9,488 nucleotides of DNA, taken from the NCBI GenBank assembly GCA_003538495.1, contig DPSD01000514.1, positions 1-9,488 on the forward strand. The letters are read 5' to 3'. Below are positions 1-6,163 of this stretch, piece after piece. A program made the position numbers and the translations under genes. Under the pieces are notes generated by a model. The model had not been told where the DNA came from. It worked only from the letters and a program-made list of their open reading frames with translations, and did no database searches. Within the stretch, counting starts at the first letter, position 1; each line of letters starts with the position of its first letter. Source of the DNA: Accumulibacter sp. (lineage in GTDB: Bacteria; Pseudomonadota; Gammaproteobacteria; Burkholderiales; Rhodocyclaceae).

Positions 1-631
1 CGGCGCCGTGCGACATCGGCGCCGCGTAGAGGATGCTGTCGCTGCCCGTGGCCTGGTCGACGTCGACAAAATAACAGAGCGTCATCGCCAGCAGATTGCG
101 CTGCGAGAGCATCACCCCCTTCGGTCGGCCGGTGGTCCCTGAGGTGTAGAACAGCCAGGCCAGATCGTCGGGTGCGCGCGCGACCACGTCGATCGGATCG
201 CCGCTGGTCATTTGCCGATACGCCGGTCCATCGACCGGGACGATCCGCAAGCCCGGTGCGCTGTCGGTCCACGTCCGCGCGCTCTGGCCGGGGTCGCCGG
301 CAACGAACAGCAGCGACGCCGCCGAATGCGCGACAATGAAAGCCACCTCGCGCGGGTGCAGCTTGTTGTTGATCGGCACCGCGACCAGTCCCGCGTGCCA
401 GATGCCGTAGAGCAGTTCGAGGTACTGCGGGCAGTTGGCCATGAACAGCGCCACCCGGTCACCGGGCTGCAGACCCGCGCCAATGCCAGCGCCGCCGCGC
501 AGCGTGCCGGCGATCGCCGCGCTGCGCTGGAACAACTCGCCGTACGAGTACAGTTCGTGCTCGCCGAGCGCGACCGCCGGCCGCTCCGGGAAGACCCGGG
601 CGCTGCGCGCGAGCAGTTGCGCGAGGTTCAT
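1..631 (-). CDS. AMP-forming acyl-CoA synthetase (AMP-binding family), N-terminal part, cut by the window edge
   Basis: The reading frame begins with ATG at 631 (MNLAQLLARSARVFPERPAV) and stays open to base 1, giving 210 residues of a protein that usually has about 500-550. The diagnostic feature is the adenylate-forming P-loop FYTSGTTGRPKGVML at residues 161-175. The start of the family's next core region follows at residues 201-210 (LYAAPMSHGA). Enzymes of this superfamily activate a carboxylic acid with ATP to an acyl-adenylate and usually transfer it to coenzyme A. The substrate-binding half and the C-terminal lid lie outside the window, so fatty acid, aromatic acid or another substrate cannot be chosen. 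The start fits the usual family N-terminus, but the upstream bases carry no strong ribosome binding site. It lies 88 bp after the hydrolase gene on the same strand, so the two may be co-transcribed. The frame is undisturbed. Confidence 0.9.
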   Translation of the reverse strand, partial: MNLAQLLARSARVFPERPAVALGEHELYSYGELFQRSAAIAGTLRGGAGIGAGLQPGDRVALFMANCPQYLELLYGIWHAGLVAVPINNKLHPREVAFIVAHSAASLLFVAGDPGQSARTWTDSAPGLRIVPVDGPAYRQMTSGDPIDVVARAPDDLAWLFYTSGTTGRPKGVMLSQRNLLAMTLCYFVDVDQATGSDSILYAAPMSHGA

Positions 632-719
632 CGCGTGCCGGACCGGCGGACCACACCCATTGCCCCGCGGCCTGCCGGGAAGGTCATGCGCAACTCCGGG
701 AGCCCGGCTGGATCAGCGC

Positions 720-1655
720 TCACCCGGGATCGGCGAGCAGGAAGTCCTGGACCACGCGTACCTGCGACTCCTCAAGGAACATCGGCGCGTGCCCGACCGC
801 GGGGATTTCAACGAGCTTCGCCCTCGGGCCGCGGCCGGTCATCTCGACGGCGGTGTCGTGCAACAGGATATCCGATTGCGCGCCGCGCAGGACCATCGTC
901 GGACAGCGGATGGCGTCGTACATCGGCCACAGACTGATTTCCCTGGCTTCGAGGAAAGCCTTCTGGTAGGGCAGCGCGATCGCCCGGTCGTAGTTCATCT
1001 CGAAACCGCCGTCGGCTTTCGGGCGGGTGCCGACGACGGTCATGAAACGCCATTGCGCGTCGGTCAGCGCACCGAAAGGCGCACAAACCGTACGCACGTA
1101 GGCTTCGGCCTCACCGAGATCGGCGAAATCCGGCGCCTTGCCGAGGTATTCACCGATCCTTTGCAGCGCCTCCAGGGCGATCAACGGCCCGACGTCGTTG
1201 AGCACCATACGGCTGATCGGCGAACCCGGCAGACTCGAAAGAAACATGCCGATCAGGCCACCCATCGAAGTCCCCAGCCAGTGCACCGACTCGACGCCCA
1301 GCCGGGCAATCAGCGTGATGATGTCGTTGGCGTAGGTCGGCAGGGCGTAGTCGTCCGGGAAGAACAGGCGATCGCTGCAGCCGCGGCCGACGATATCCGG
1401 ACAGATCACCCGGTAATCGCTGGCCAGCGCATTGGCCAGGACGTCGAAGTCGCGGCCATTGCGGGTCAGTCCGTGTACGCAGACCAGCACCCGCGGATTC
1501 GCCGGATCGCCCCATTCGGTATACGCCATCCGGTGCAGGCCATGCGGACCGAGACAGCGCACGCTGTTCGAGCGCATCTCGTTCAGGCGCGGCCCGCCCT
1601 CCTGGCCGGGCCGCGAGCTCACCACCAGTTCGTCGAACTGCTTGAGTATTGCCAT
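720..1655 (-). CDS. alpha/beta-fold hydrolase
   Basis: This 311-residue protein has the full set of alpha/beta hydrolase landmarks. These are an HG oxyanion motif in VCVHGLTRNG (residues 58-67), the nucleophile elbow GTSMGG with Ser130, a likely acid Asp262 in LRGAQSD, and His289 in AVGHAPMF. Spacing and length are normal for the family, whose members cleave esters, lactones, C-C bonds or halides. The sequence does not reveal the substrate. No signal peptide is visible, so it is probably cytoplasmic. The start is uncertain. ATG at 1655 (MAILKQF) is used here, but ATG at 1577 (MRSNSVRC) sits just before the conserved domain and would give 285 residues. Neither has a strong ribosome binding site. 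The frame is also open upstream to 1919, but that part looks non-coding. The acyl-CoA synthetase gene follows after 88 bp, which hints at a shared role in acid or ester metabolism; this is inference. Confidence 0.88.
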   Translation of the reverse strand: MAILKQFDELVVSSRPGQEGGPRLNEMRSNSVRCLGPHGLHRMAYTEWGDPANPRVLVCVHGLTRNGRDFDVLANALASDYRVICPDIVGRGCSDRLFFPDDYALPTYANDIITLIARLGVESVHWLGTSMGGLIGMFLSSLPGSPISRMVLNDVGPLIALEALQRIGEYLGKAPDFADLGEAEAYVRTVCAPFGALTDAQWRFMTVVGTRPKADGGFEMNYDRAIALPYQKAFLEAREISLWPMYDAIRCPTMVLRGAQSDILLHDTAVEMTGRGPRAKLVEIPAVGHAPMFLEESQVRVVQDFLLADPG

Positions 1656-2130
1656 GATTGAACCCCGATATCGTTCTTCAGTAGGTGAATCGAAAGAAAT
1701 ACGGGGCAAACGAGCGCCGAGCGGGCCTTCGAAACCCACTCCAGGACCAGCAGGCTGGCCTGGGTCACCGGCTTCTCGGCACGCTGCCAAGCCTGCAGGA
1801 ACGAGCGATGGGTGCCAGCGCTGAGCCGCGCACCCGTGGTGACCCCCCTGCCGGCTCCCGCAACGACTCGTGCTTGCCCCCTTGCCATCAGCGACCGTCG
1901 CGATACCGCCAGGACGCACTGCCCCAAGGCCAGGCGCGATCCACTCCGATCAGCTGCAGTCCGTTCACCCGGCGCGCTTCGCTGCCGGGCGCGCCGCGGC
2001 CAAGCGTGAAGCGGCGCGTCGACGGTATCTGAGGAAGTATCAGCGCAAGCGGCAAGTCAAGTCAATCGTCGCTCGCCAGCAGCCACCGGGAAGCGGTCAA
2101 GCCGCTGCTGGCGAGCGGCGGCACGACCTG
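1656..2130. other. intergenic region without a convincing gene
   Basis: This stretch of about 475 bp separates the cytochrome b gene from the hydrolase gene. Several frames are open on both strands, as expected in GC-rich DNA, but their translations are rich in Arg, Pro, Ser and Gly, resemble no family I know and lack good ribosome binding sites. The part next to 2131 holds a strong hairpin, listed separately. A smaller inverted repeat pairs GGCGCGC at 1971-1977 with GCGCGCC at 1989-1995. The promoter of the hydrolase gene should lie here, but I could not pick out a good -35/-10 pair. A decayed gene or a small RNA cannot be excluded. Confidence 0.6.
2070..2117 (-). terminator. candidate terminator hairpin after the cytochrome b gene
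   Basis: CGCTCGCCAGCAGC at 2070-2083 is perfectly complementary to GCTGCTGGCGAGCG at 2104-2117, forming a 14-bp stem with a 20-nt loop. It begins 13 nt after the cytochrome b stop codon. In the minus-strand transcript the stem is followed by ACGATTGACTTGACTT, which is T-enriched but not a clean T run. The position and strength suggest a 3'-end terminator or RNA-stabilising hairpin for the PepSY-cytochrome operon. Confidence 0.5.
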
Positions 2131-2742
2131 TCAGGCGCGCTTGCGGCCGGTGATCATCGCCCGGACCAGGTTCTCGCGGTGCAGGACGCTTTCCCAGACG
2201 ACGCCGAGCAGGTGTGCGCCAACCAGCAGCAGCGTCGCGTTGGTCGCCATTTCGTGCGCCTCCGCGATGCCGTCGATGGTCGCGCTGCCGGTCTCGGCCA
2301 GCAGCCCGGCCAGCGGCCCGAGACCCTTGTCGGCGCCGTACAGCATCAGCCCGGTGACGATCGTCGCGGTCAGGCTGAGCAGCAAGACGACGATCATCGC
2401 GCCTCCTGCCGGATTATGTCCGAGGTGGCGCGGCGCGGTCAGCGTCAGTACCCGCTTGAGGTAAGCGAGCGTCGCGCCCGGGCGGTACACGAAGTCGCTG
2501 AAGCGGGCATGACGCGGACCGATGAAGCCCCACCACAGACGAAACAGCAACAGTCCGGCAACGGCGTAGCCGGCCCAGACGTGCATGCCCTGCAGCAGCT
2601 CGCCAGGCAGGCGTTCCTGGAGGCCCTCGAAGACCTCGCCTTCGGAAAAATACGCGGTGCAGAAAGCGCCGAGCAGGATCCAGTGGAACAGCCGGACGAA
2701 GGGATCCCAGACCTTGATCTGGGTCGAATCGATAGCGCGCAT
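2131..2742 (-). CDS. cytochrome b561-type di-haem membrane protein
   Basis: This 203-residue integral membrane protein resembles the bacterial cytochrome b561 / Ni-Fe hydrogenase cytochrome b family. Four hydrophobic segments lie near residues 18-32, 54-75, 113-135 and 167-185. Candidate axial haem ligands are His20 (VRLFHW), His54 (MHVWAGY), His163 (EAHE) and His177 (GAHLLGVVWES). The family-typical GHNPAGG motif is at residues 108-114. Proteins of this type pass electrons between quinones and periplasmic or membrane partners. No hydrogenase or cytochrome c gene is in the window, so the partner is open. The gene starts 45 bp after the stop of the PepSY gene and almost certainly shares its transcript. 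The bases before ATG at 2742 give only a weak ribosome binding site, but the start matches the family N-terminus (KVWDPFVRLFHW). Length is normal and there is no disruption. Confidence 0.92.
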   Translation of the reverse strand: MRAIDSTQIKVWDPFVRLFHWILLGAFCTAYFSEGEVFEGLQERLPGELLQGMHVWAGYAVAGLLLFRLWWGFIGPRHARFSDFVYRPGATLAYLKRVLTLTAPRHLGHNPAGGAMIVVLLLSLTATIVTGLMLYGADKGLGPLAGLLAETGSATIDGIAEAHEMATNATLLLVGAHLLGVVWESVLHRENLVRAMITGRKRA

Positions 2743-2787
2743 GGCCGGGTCTCGGGTCGGTGAATCGCCTGGTGGTGGACGGCCTGC

Positions 2788-3117
2788 CTACTTGCCTTCC
2801 TCGGAGACCAGAGCGCCGGTCTTGATTTCGTAGTGCAGCTCCCATTTCTTGCCATCGGCACCGCTGATCTTCACTTCCCAGGTCTTGATACCCTTCTTGG
2901 TGTCCTGGTAGGCCTTGCTGACTTCACCGGGGTGCGCCTTCAGAGCCATCTCGATCGCCTGCTCCTTGCTGATTTCGCCGGCAGGCGCAGCCGCGGCGGC
3001 GGTCACCGGAACGGCGGCCGCGGCTGGGCTCTTGCTGTCTGCGGCGACGACAGGACCGGCGAAGGAGGTGGCGATCAGCAGCAGCGCGGCAACGGAAAAG
3101 GTGGTTTGCTTGTTCAT
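2788..3117 (-). CDS. secreted small PepSY-domain protein
   Basis: The protein has 109 residues. Residues 1-26 form a classical Sec signal peptide: MNKQ, then a hydrophobic core, with likely cleavage after VVAA. An Ala/Pro-rich linker covers about residues 30-46. A single PepSY domain spans about residues 48-106, beginning EISKEQAIEMALKAHPG and continuing through KTWEVKISGADGKKWELHYEI. PepSY domains are found in protease propeptides and in many small periplasmic proteins next to membrane cytochromes; their exact role is poorly known. The start at 3117 is supported by the signal peptide and by a CGAGAGAT ribosome binding site about 9 nt upstream. An in-frame extension to 3231 would put a charged stretch before the signal peptide and is rejected. 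It is the first gene of a two-gene unit with the cytochrome b gene, so it may tune or support electron transfer in the periplasm. That role is inferred from context. Confidence 0.9.
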   Translation of the reverse strand: MNKQTTFSVAALLLIATSFAGPVVAADSKSPAAAAVPVTAAAAAPAGEISKEQAIEMALKAHPGEVSKAYQDTKKGIKTWEVKISGADGKKWELHYEIKTGALVSEEGK

Positions 3118-3170
3118 GTCAATGATCTCTCGTGAAGGATTGCAGAAAAGGATGTTCCGGTAGTCCGGCC

Positions 3171-3199
3171 TTCGGGGCTGGCCAGTCCGCTGGCCCGAA
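3171..3199 (-). other. hairpin in the leader of the PepSY-cytochrome transcript
   Basis: TTCGGG at 3171-3176 pairs with CCCGAA at 3194-3199. Inside it, CCAG at 3182-3185 pairs with CTGG at 3190-3193 around a TCCG loop. An alternative inner fold is GGCCAG/CTGGCC (3180-3185 with 3190-3195). It lies between the proposed promoter and the PepSY start codon, so it would be in the untranslated leader. A role is not shown. Confidence 0.35.
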
Positions 3200-3216
3200 C
3201 CGCAGGCACGGGAGCT

Positions 3217-3242
3217 ACTGTAGGGGAACATTCTTAAGTCAA
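3217..3242 (-). promoter_or_regulatory. candidate promoter of the PepSY-cytochrome b operon
   Basis: Read on the minus strand, TTGACT (3242-3237) matches five of six bases of the sigma-70 -35 box. TACAGT (3222-3217) matches four of six of the -10 box. The spacing is only 14 nt, short of the usual 16-18, which would suit a promoter that depends on an activator. An operator-like repeat overlaps the -35 box. The resulting leader would be about 95 nt. This is pattern matching only. Confidence 0.4.
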
Positions 3243-3249
3243 TCTTAGC
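3233..3249 (-). promoter_or_regulatory. PmrA/QseB-like response-regulator box
   Basis: On the minus strand the sequence reads GCTAAG-ATTGA-CTTAAG. These two direct hexamers with a 5-nt spacer place the repeats 11 bp apart, one helix turn. PmrA/BasR and QseB, OmpR-family regulators, recognise direct repeats close to CTTAAG-N5-CTTAAG. One half-site here is exact and the other differs at two positions. The element covers the candidate -35 box of the PepSY gene, as expected for an activator of this class. No regulator gene is present in the window, so the assignment is by motif alone. Confidence 0.45.
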
Positions 3250-3427
3250 CCGAGCCTTTCGCGACAGCGGGGACGCATCGCCTTGCCGCCTGGTGTGCAG
3301 CGCGTTGCCGCAACCAGGCCCGATTCAAGGAGCAATTGAAGAGGGTTGCCGCTGCGGTGCCGACGGATTGTGCCGACGGCTTCCCGTCTGCGCGCGGAGA
3401 CAGCGGCAGCCAGCCGACCGCCAACGA
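3250..3427. other. spacer between the secretion operon and the PepSY promoter, with inverted repeats
   Basis: No gene is seen here. TGCCGCTG at 3347-3354 is complementary to CAGCGGCA at 3401-3408, enclosing 46 nt. That interval includes a small hairpin GACGG-CTTC-CCGTC (3375-3388) and a direct repeat TGCCGACGG (3358-3366 and 3371-3379). On the minus strand the outer stem is followed by ACCCTCTTCAATT, a poor T tract. The structure could end the tolC-type transcript, but the evidence is weak. Confidence 0.35.
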
Positions 3428-4756
3428 TCAGTACTGCGCCACGAGCAACGTTTCGATCTCGGCGACATCCTTTTCCGACAGCACTCCGGCAACGGCTTTC
3501 AGCTGCAGGGTGCTGACCAGGAACGCGTATCGCGCCTGCGCCAGGTCACGCCTGGCGACGAACATCTGACGTTCGGCGTCGAGAACGTCGGTATTGGTCC
3601 GGATGCCCGCCGCCAGGCCGCGCTGGTTCCCTTTGACGGCCACCACGCTGGCATCGACGGCCTTGTGATACGCGGCGACCTTGCTGACGCCTGTCTGGAC
3701 GGCGAGAAACTGGCGTTCGACCTCGGTCAGCACCTCGTTGACCGCGACATCCAGCTCGGCCAGCGTGCGCCCGCGGTTGGCGACCGCCTGCCCGGTCAGG
3801 GCATCGACCCGGCCACCGGCAAATAGCGGCACGTTGAGCTGTACGCCAACGGTGGTGATCGAGCTCCGCTGGTTGAGCGTCGACAGCGTCTCGTTCTCGG
3901 CTCGCAGGGCACGCGCCACGAAATCCAGTTGCGGCAGATGCCCGGCACGATTCCGATCCACTTCCAGGCTGGCCAGTTCCAGCACCTTTCGCCGCGCACG
4001 GATCTCCGGATTGTTCTCGCGGGCCAGAGTGAGCCATTCTTCGAGAACACCGGGCTCGACGCCAGTCGGGATGAAGTCCGGCCGCAGCATCCACAGGTCT
4101 CGCATCGGCTTGCCGGTGATGCCTTCGAGTACACGCGTCGTGACCGCGACGCGATCGAGTGCCTCGGCGCGGCCCGCGCGGGCAAACTGCAGCCGCGACT
4201 CGGCCTCGGCAATCTCGGTCAGCGTGCCCTCGCCACCCTTCAGCCGACGCTGCGCGAGTTCGCGCTGCGCGCCGTAGGCGGCGATCTCGGCTTCGGTCAG
4301 CGCCAACCGCTCGAGAGCCAGCAGCGTGTCGAAATAGGCGCTTGACAGCTTGGCGGCCAGTTCAGCCTCTTTCCGGTCGAACACCGCATCGCTGTAGGCA
4401 GCCTGAACACCGCCCTGCTGGTAGCGCACGTAGCTCTCGTAGTTGAACAGCGGCTGCCGCAGGATGATCGCCGCCTGCTTGTCGTAATAGTCGAGCGACT
4501 GCGTCACGTTGACCAGCGTCGACTCGCGCTCACCGGTGTTCTTGGCATACGAGCCGGTGATCGAGAGGTTCGGCAGCAAGCCGGCACGACCGATGGCCAC
4601 CGCATACTGGCCGGCGTCACGTTCATAACGCGCCGCTCTGAAGGCGGGGTCGTTCTGCCGGGCCGAACGATACGCGTCGAGCAGACCCGCGGCGACCGCC
4701 ACCGCCGAAAAAAGCGCCAGCGCGCAACCGGCCACGGTCGCCTGCCAATGCCGCAT
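3428..4756 (-). CDS. TolC-family outer membrane channel of a type I secretion system
   Basis: The 442-residue length is typical of TolC/PrtF/LapE proteins. A signal peptide covers about residues 1-23, with likely cleavage near AVA-VAA. The mature part begins GLLDAYRSARQNDPAFRAA, the usual opening helix. The two homologous halves of the family are visible. The first has RAGLLPNLSITGSY (57-70) and RQPLFNYESYVRY (100-112). The second repeats the pattern with RAGHLPQLDFVARA (270-283) and VPLFAGGRVDA (309-319). The conserved GIRTNTDVLDAE motif is at 384-395. Trimers of this family form a beta barrel in the outer membrane and an alpha-helical tunnel through the periplasm. ATG at 4756 is chosen because GAGGAG sits 5 nt upstream, overlapping the end of the adaptor gene. 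GTG at 4762 is a less likely alternative. Only 2 bp separate it from the adaptor stop, so the two are co-translated. It is the last gene of the operon. Confidence 0.94.
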   Translation of the reverse strand: MRHWQATVAGCALALFSAVAVAAGLLDAYRSARQNDPAFRAARYERDAGQYAVAIGRAGLLPNLSITGSYAKNTGERESTLVNVTQSLDYYDKQAAIILRQPLFNYESYVRYQQGGVQAAYSDAVFDRKEAELAAKLSSAYFDTLLALERLALTEAEIAAYGAQRELAQRRLKGGEGTLTEIAEAESRLQFARAGRAEALDRVAVTTRVLEGITGKPMRDLWMLRPDFIPTGVEPGVLEEWLTLARENNPEIRARRKVLELASLEVDRNRAGHLPQLDFVARALRAENETLSTLNQRSSITTVGVQLNVPLFAGGRVDALTGQAVANRGRTLAELDVAVNEVLTEVERQFLAVQTGVSKVAAYHKAVDASVVAVKGNQRGLAAGIRTNTDVLDAERQMFVARRDLAQARYAFLVSTLQLKAVAGVLSEKDVAEIETLLVAQY

Positions 4757-4758
4757 GC

Positions 4759-6147
4759 TCACTCCTCGGTCAATGCCGAATTGAAGCGATCGAGCAAGGG
4801 CTTGAACAGATAGTTCAACATCGTCCGCTCGCCGGTCTTGATGAATACTTCGGCAGGCATCCCGGCCTTGATCTCGTGCATCTTCAGCTTGTTCATGCCG
4901 GCCTCGGTGACCACCACCTGGCCCCGGTAAAAAGGCGGCACACGGCCTTGGGGGTCGGTCGTGGCGTCAGCCGCGACCTGCACGAACTCGCCGGGAATCT
5001 GCGGCGTGGTCTTCTGGTTGAATGCCGGAAAGGTGATTTCAACCGGCAGACCCGGCCTGACCTTGTCGATCAGGGTGGTGGCAATCTGGACATCGATGCG
5101 CAGTGGTTCGTTCTTTGGCACCACGTCCATCAGCGGGGTTCCCTGGGCCAGCACGCCGCCAATGGTGTGCACGGTCAAACCGACGACGATCCCTTCGGAC
5201 GGGGCACGGACATCGGTATTGGCGAGTTCAAAGGCGAGTCCCTTGATCCGGCTGTCGAGACTGGTGGTTTCTTTCTGGACTTCCGCCAGCCCGTTCTCAA
5301 CCTCCTTGTGGTATTCCTGCTCGCGCGCGACGATACGCATCCTGACCTCGCCGATGCTCTGCTGCGCGCGCCCGAGATTGCCGAGATCCTCGGAAATGGC
5401 GCCACCGAGCTGCGCCAGCAGACGTTCCTGCTCGGACAGACGATTGCGTGGCAGATAACCCTCGGCGGCCAGCTCGCGCAGTCCCTTGAGTTCTTCGAGC
5501 AGCAGCTTCGACTGCTCTTCCTTGGCGCGACGGGTCGCCTCCAGGCCCTTGACGTAGGACTGCAGGCCGGCCAGCGTATTTTTCAGGGCGCCGAGTTCCG
5601 CCTGCAAACCGGCCTGGCGCGACCGCAAGAGCTGCGTCTGGACGGCCATCGCGCTAGCCGCCCGCGGGTCGTCCTGCTGCTTCAACAACTCTTCTGGAAA
5701 GACGATTTCCGACTGCCCCTGGACGTCGGCCAGCAGACGCGCCTCGGCCGCTTTGGCGACCAGCCATTGACTGTACGCCACTTCGTACTGCGAGCGCGCG
5801 GTCGTCGGATCGAGCCGCACCAGGACATCGCCGCTGCTGACTTCGTCGCCATCCTTGACCAGGATCGCCTGGACCAGCCCGGGGCTGAGGTTCTGTACGG
5901 TCTTGCGATTGCCGGTCACGACCACCTGCCCACTGCTCGGCACCCCCTGGTCAAGCGGTGCCATGCCGGCCCAGAGCATGAAACCGCCGAAACCGACGAG
6001 CAGCACCAGCCAGCCGAGGAGTGACGCCCGGGCATGATTGATGTCCAGGGGTGCCCCGGCCTGGCCCGGCGGTTCGGTGGCAAGCTCGGTGAGGTCGGTG
6101 ACCGCACCGTCGACGGTGGTCTTGCGGTCAAAGATGTTGGTGGCCAT
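4759..6147 (-). CDS. HlyD-family periplasmic adaptor of a type I secretion system
   Basis: This 462-residue membrane fusion protein links the ABC exporter to the outer membrane channel. It has a cytoplasmic N-terminus (1-43) and one transmembrane helix (about 45-62, GWLVLLVGFGGFMLWAG). The first lipoyl half follows (VQNLSPGLVQAILVKDGDEVSSGDVLVRLD, 84-113, quoted in part by its pattern). A long alpha-helical coiled-coil region covers about 165-305. The second lipoyl half, ANTDVRAPSEGIV (309-321), comes next and leads into the beta-barrel domain. The C-terminus has the conserved MPAEVFIKTGERTMLNYL (430-447). This layout matches the PrtE/LapC/HlyD adaptors. ATG at 6147 is supported by an AGGA ribosome binding site a few nt upstream and by the missing family similarity further upstream, although the frame stays open to 6261. 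It lies 16 bp after the ABC gene stop and 2 bp before the channel gene. Confidence 0.95.
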   Translation of the reverse strand: MATNIFDRKTTVDGAVTDLTELATEPPGQAGAPLDINHARASLLGWLVLLVGFGGFMLWAGMAPLDQGVPSSGQVVVTGNRKTVQNLSPGLVQAILVKDGDEVSSGDVLVRLDPTTARSQYEVAYSQWLVAKAAEARLLADVQGQSEIVFPEELLKQQDDPRAASAMAVQTQLLRSRQAGLQAELGALKNTLAGLQSYVKGLEATRRAKEEQSKLLLEELKGLRELAAEGYLPRNRLSEQERLLAQLGGAISEDLGNLGRAQQSIGEVRMRIVAREQEYHKEVENGLAEVQKETTSLDSRIKGLAFELANTDVRAPSEGIVVGLTVHTIGGVLAQGTPLMDVVPKNEPLRIDVQIATTLIDKVRPGLPVEITFPAFNQKTTPQIPGEFVQVAADATTDPQGRVPPFYRGQVVVTEAGMNKLKMHEIKAGMPAEVFIKTGERTMLNYLFKPLLDRFNSALTEE

Positions 6148-6163
6148 CGTCCTGCCTCGCCAA

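Noticed and set aside
435..1661. A 408-residue plus-strand open frame
   Set aside because: It is the antisense shadow of the hydrolase and synthetase genes in GC-rich DNA; its translation is rich in Arg, His and Gln and has no domain pattern.
1619..1927. A 102-residue minus-strand open frame upstream of and overlapping the hydrolase start
   Set aside because: It needs a TTG start, has no ribosome binding site, overlaps the better supported hydrolase frame and resembles no family I know.
1870..2763. A 297-residue plus-strand open frame across the gap and the cytochrome gene
   Set aside because: It lies opposite the clear cytochrome b561 gene and its translation is Arg/Gln-rich with no recognisable motif.
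3358..3379. Tandem TGCCGACGG repeats as a possible iteron or CRISPR-like element
   Set aside because: There are only two 9-bp copies with a 4-bp gap, which is common by chance in GC-rich DNA.
4876..6024. A 382-residue plus-strand open frame inside the adaptor gene
   Set aside because: It lies wholly opposite the HlyD-family gene, which has full domain support; a mirror frame is expected from codon bias.
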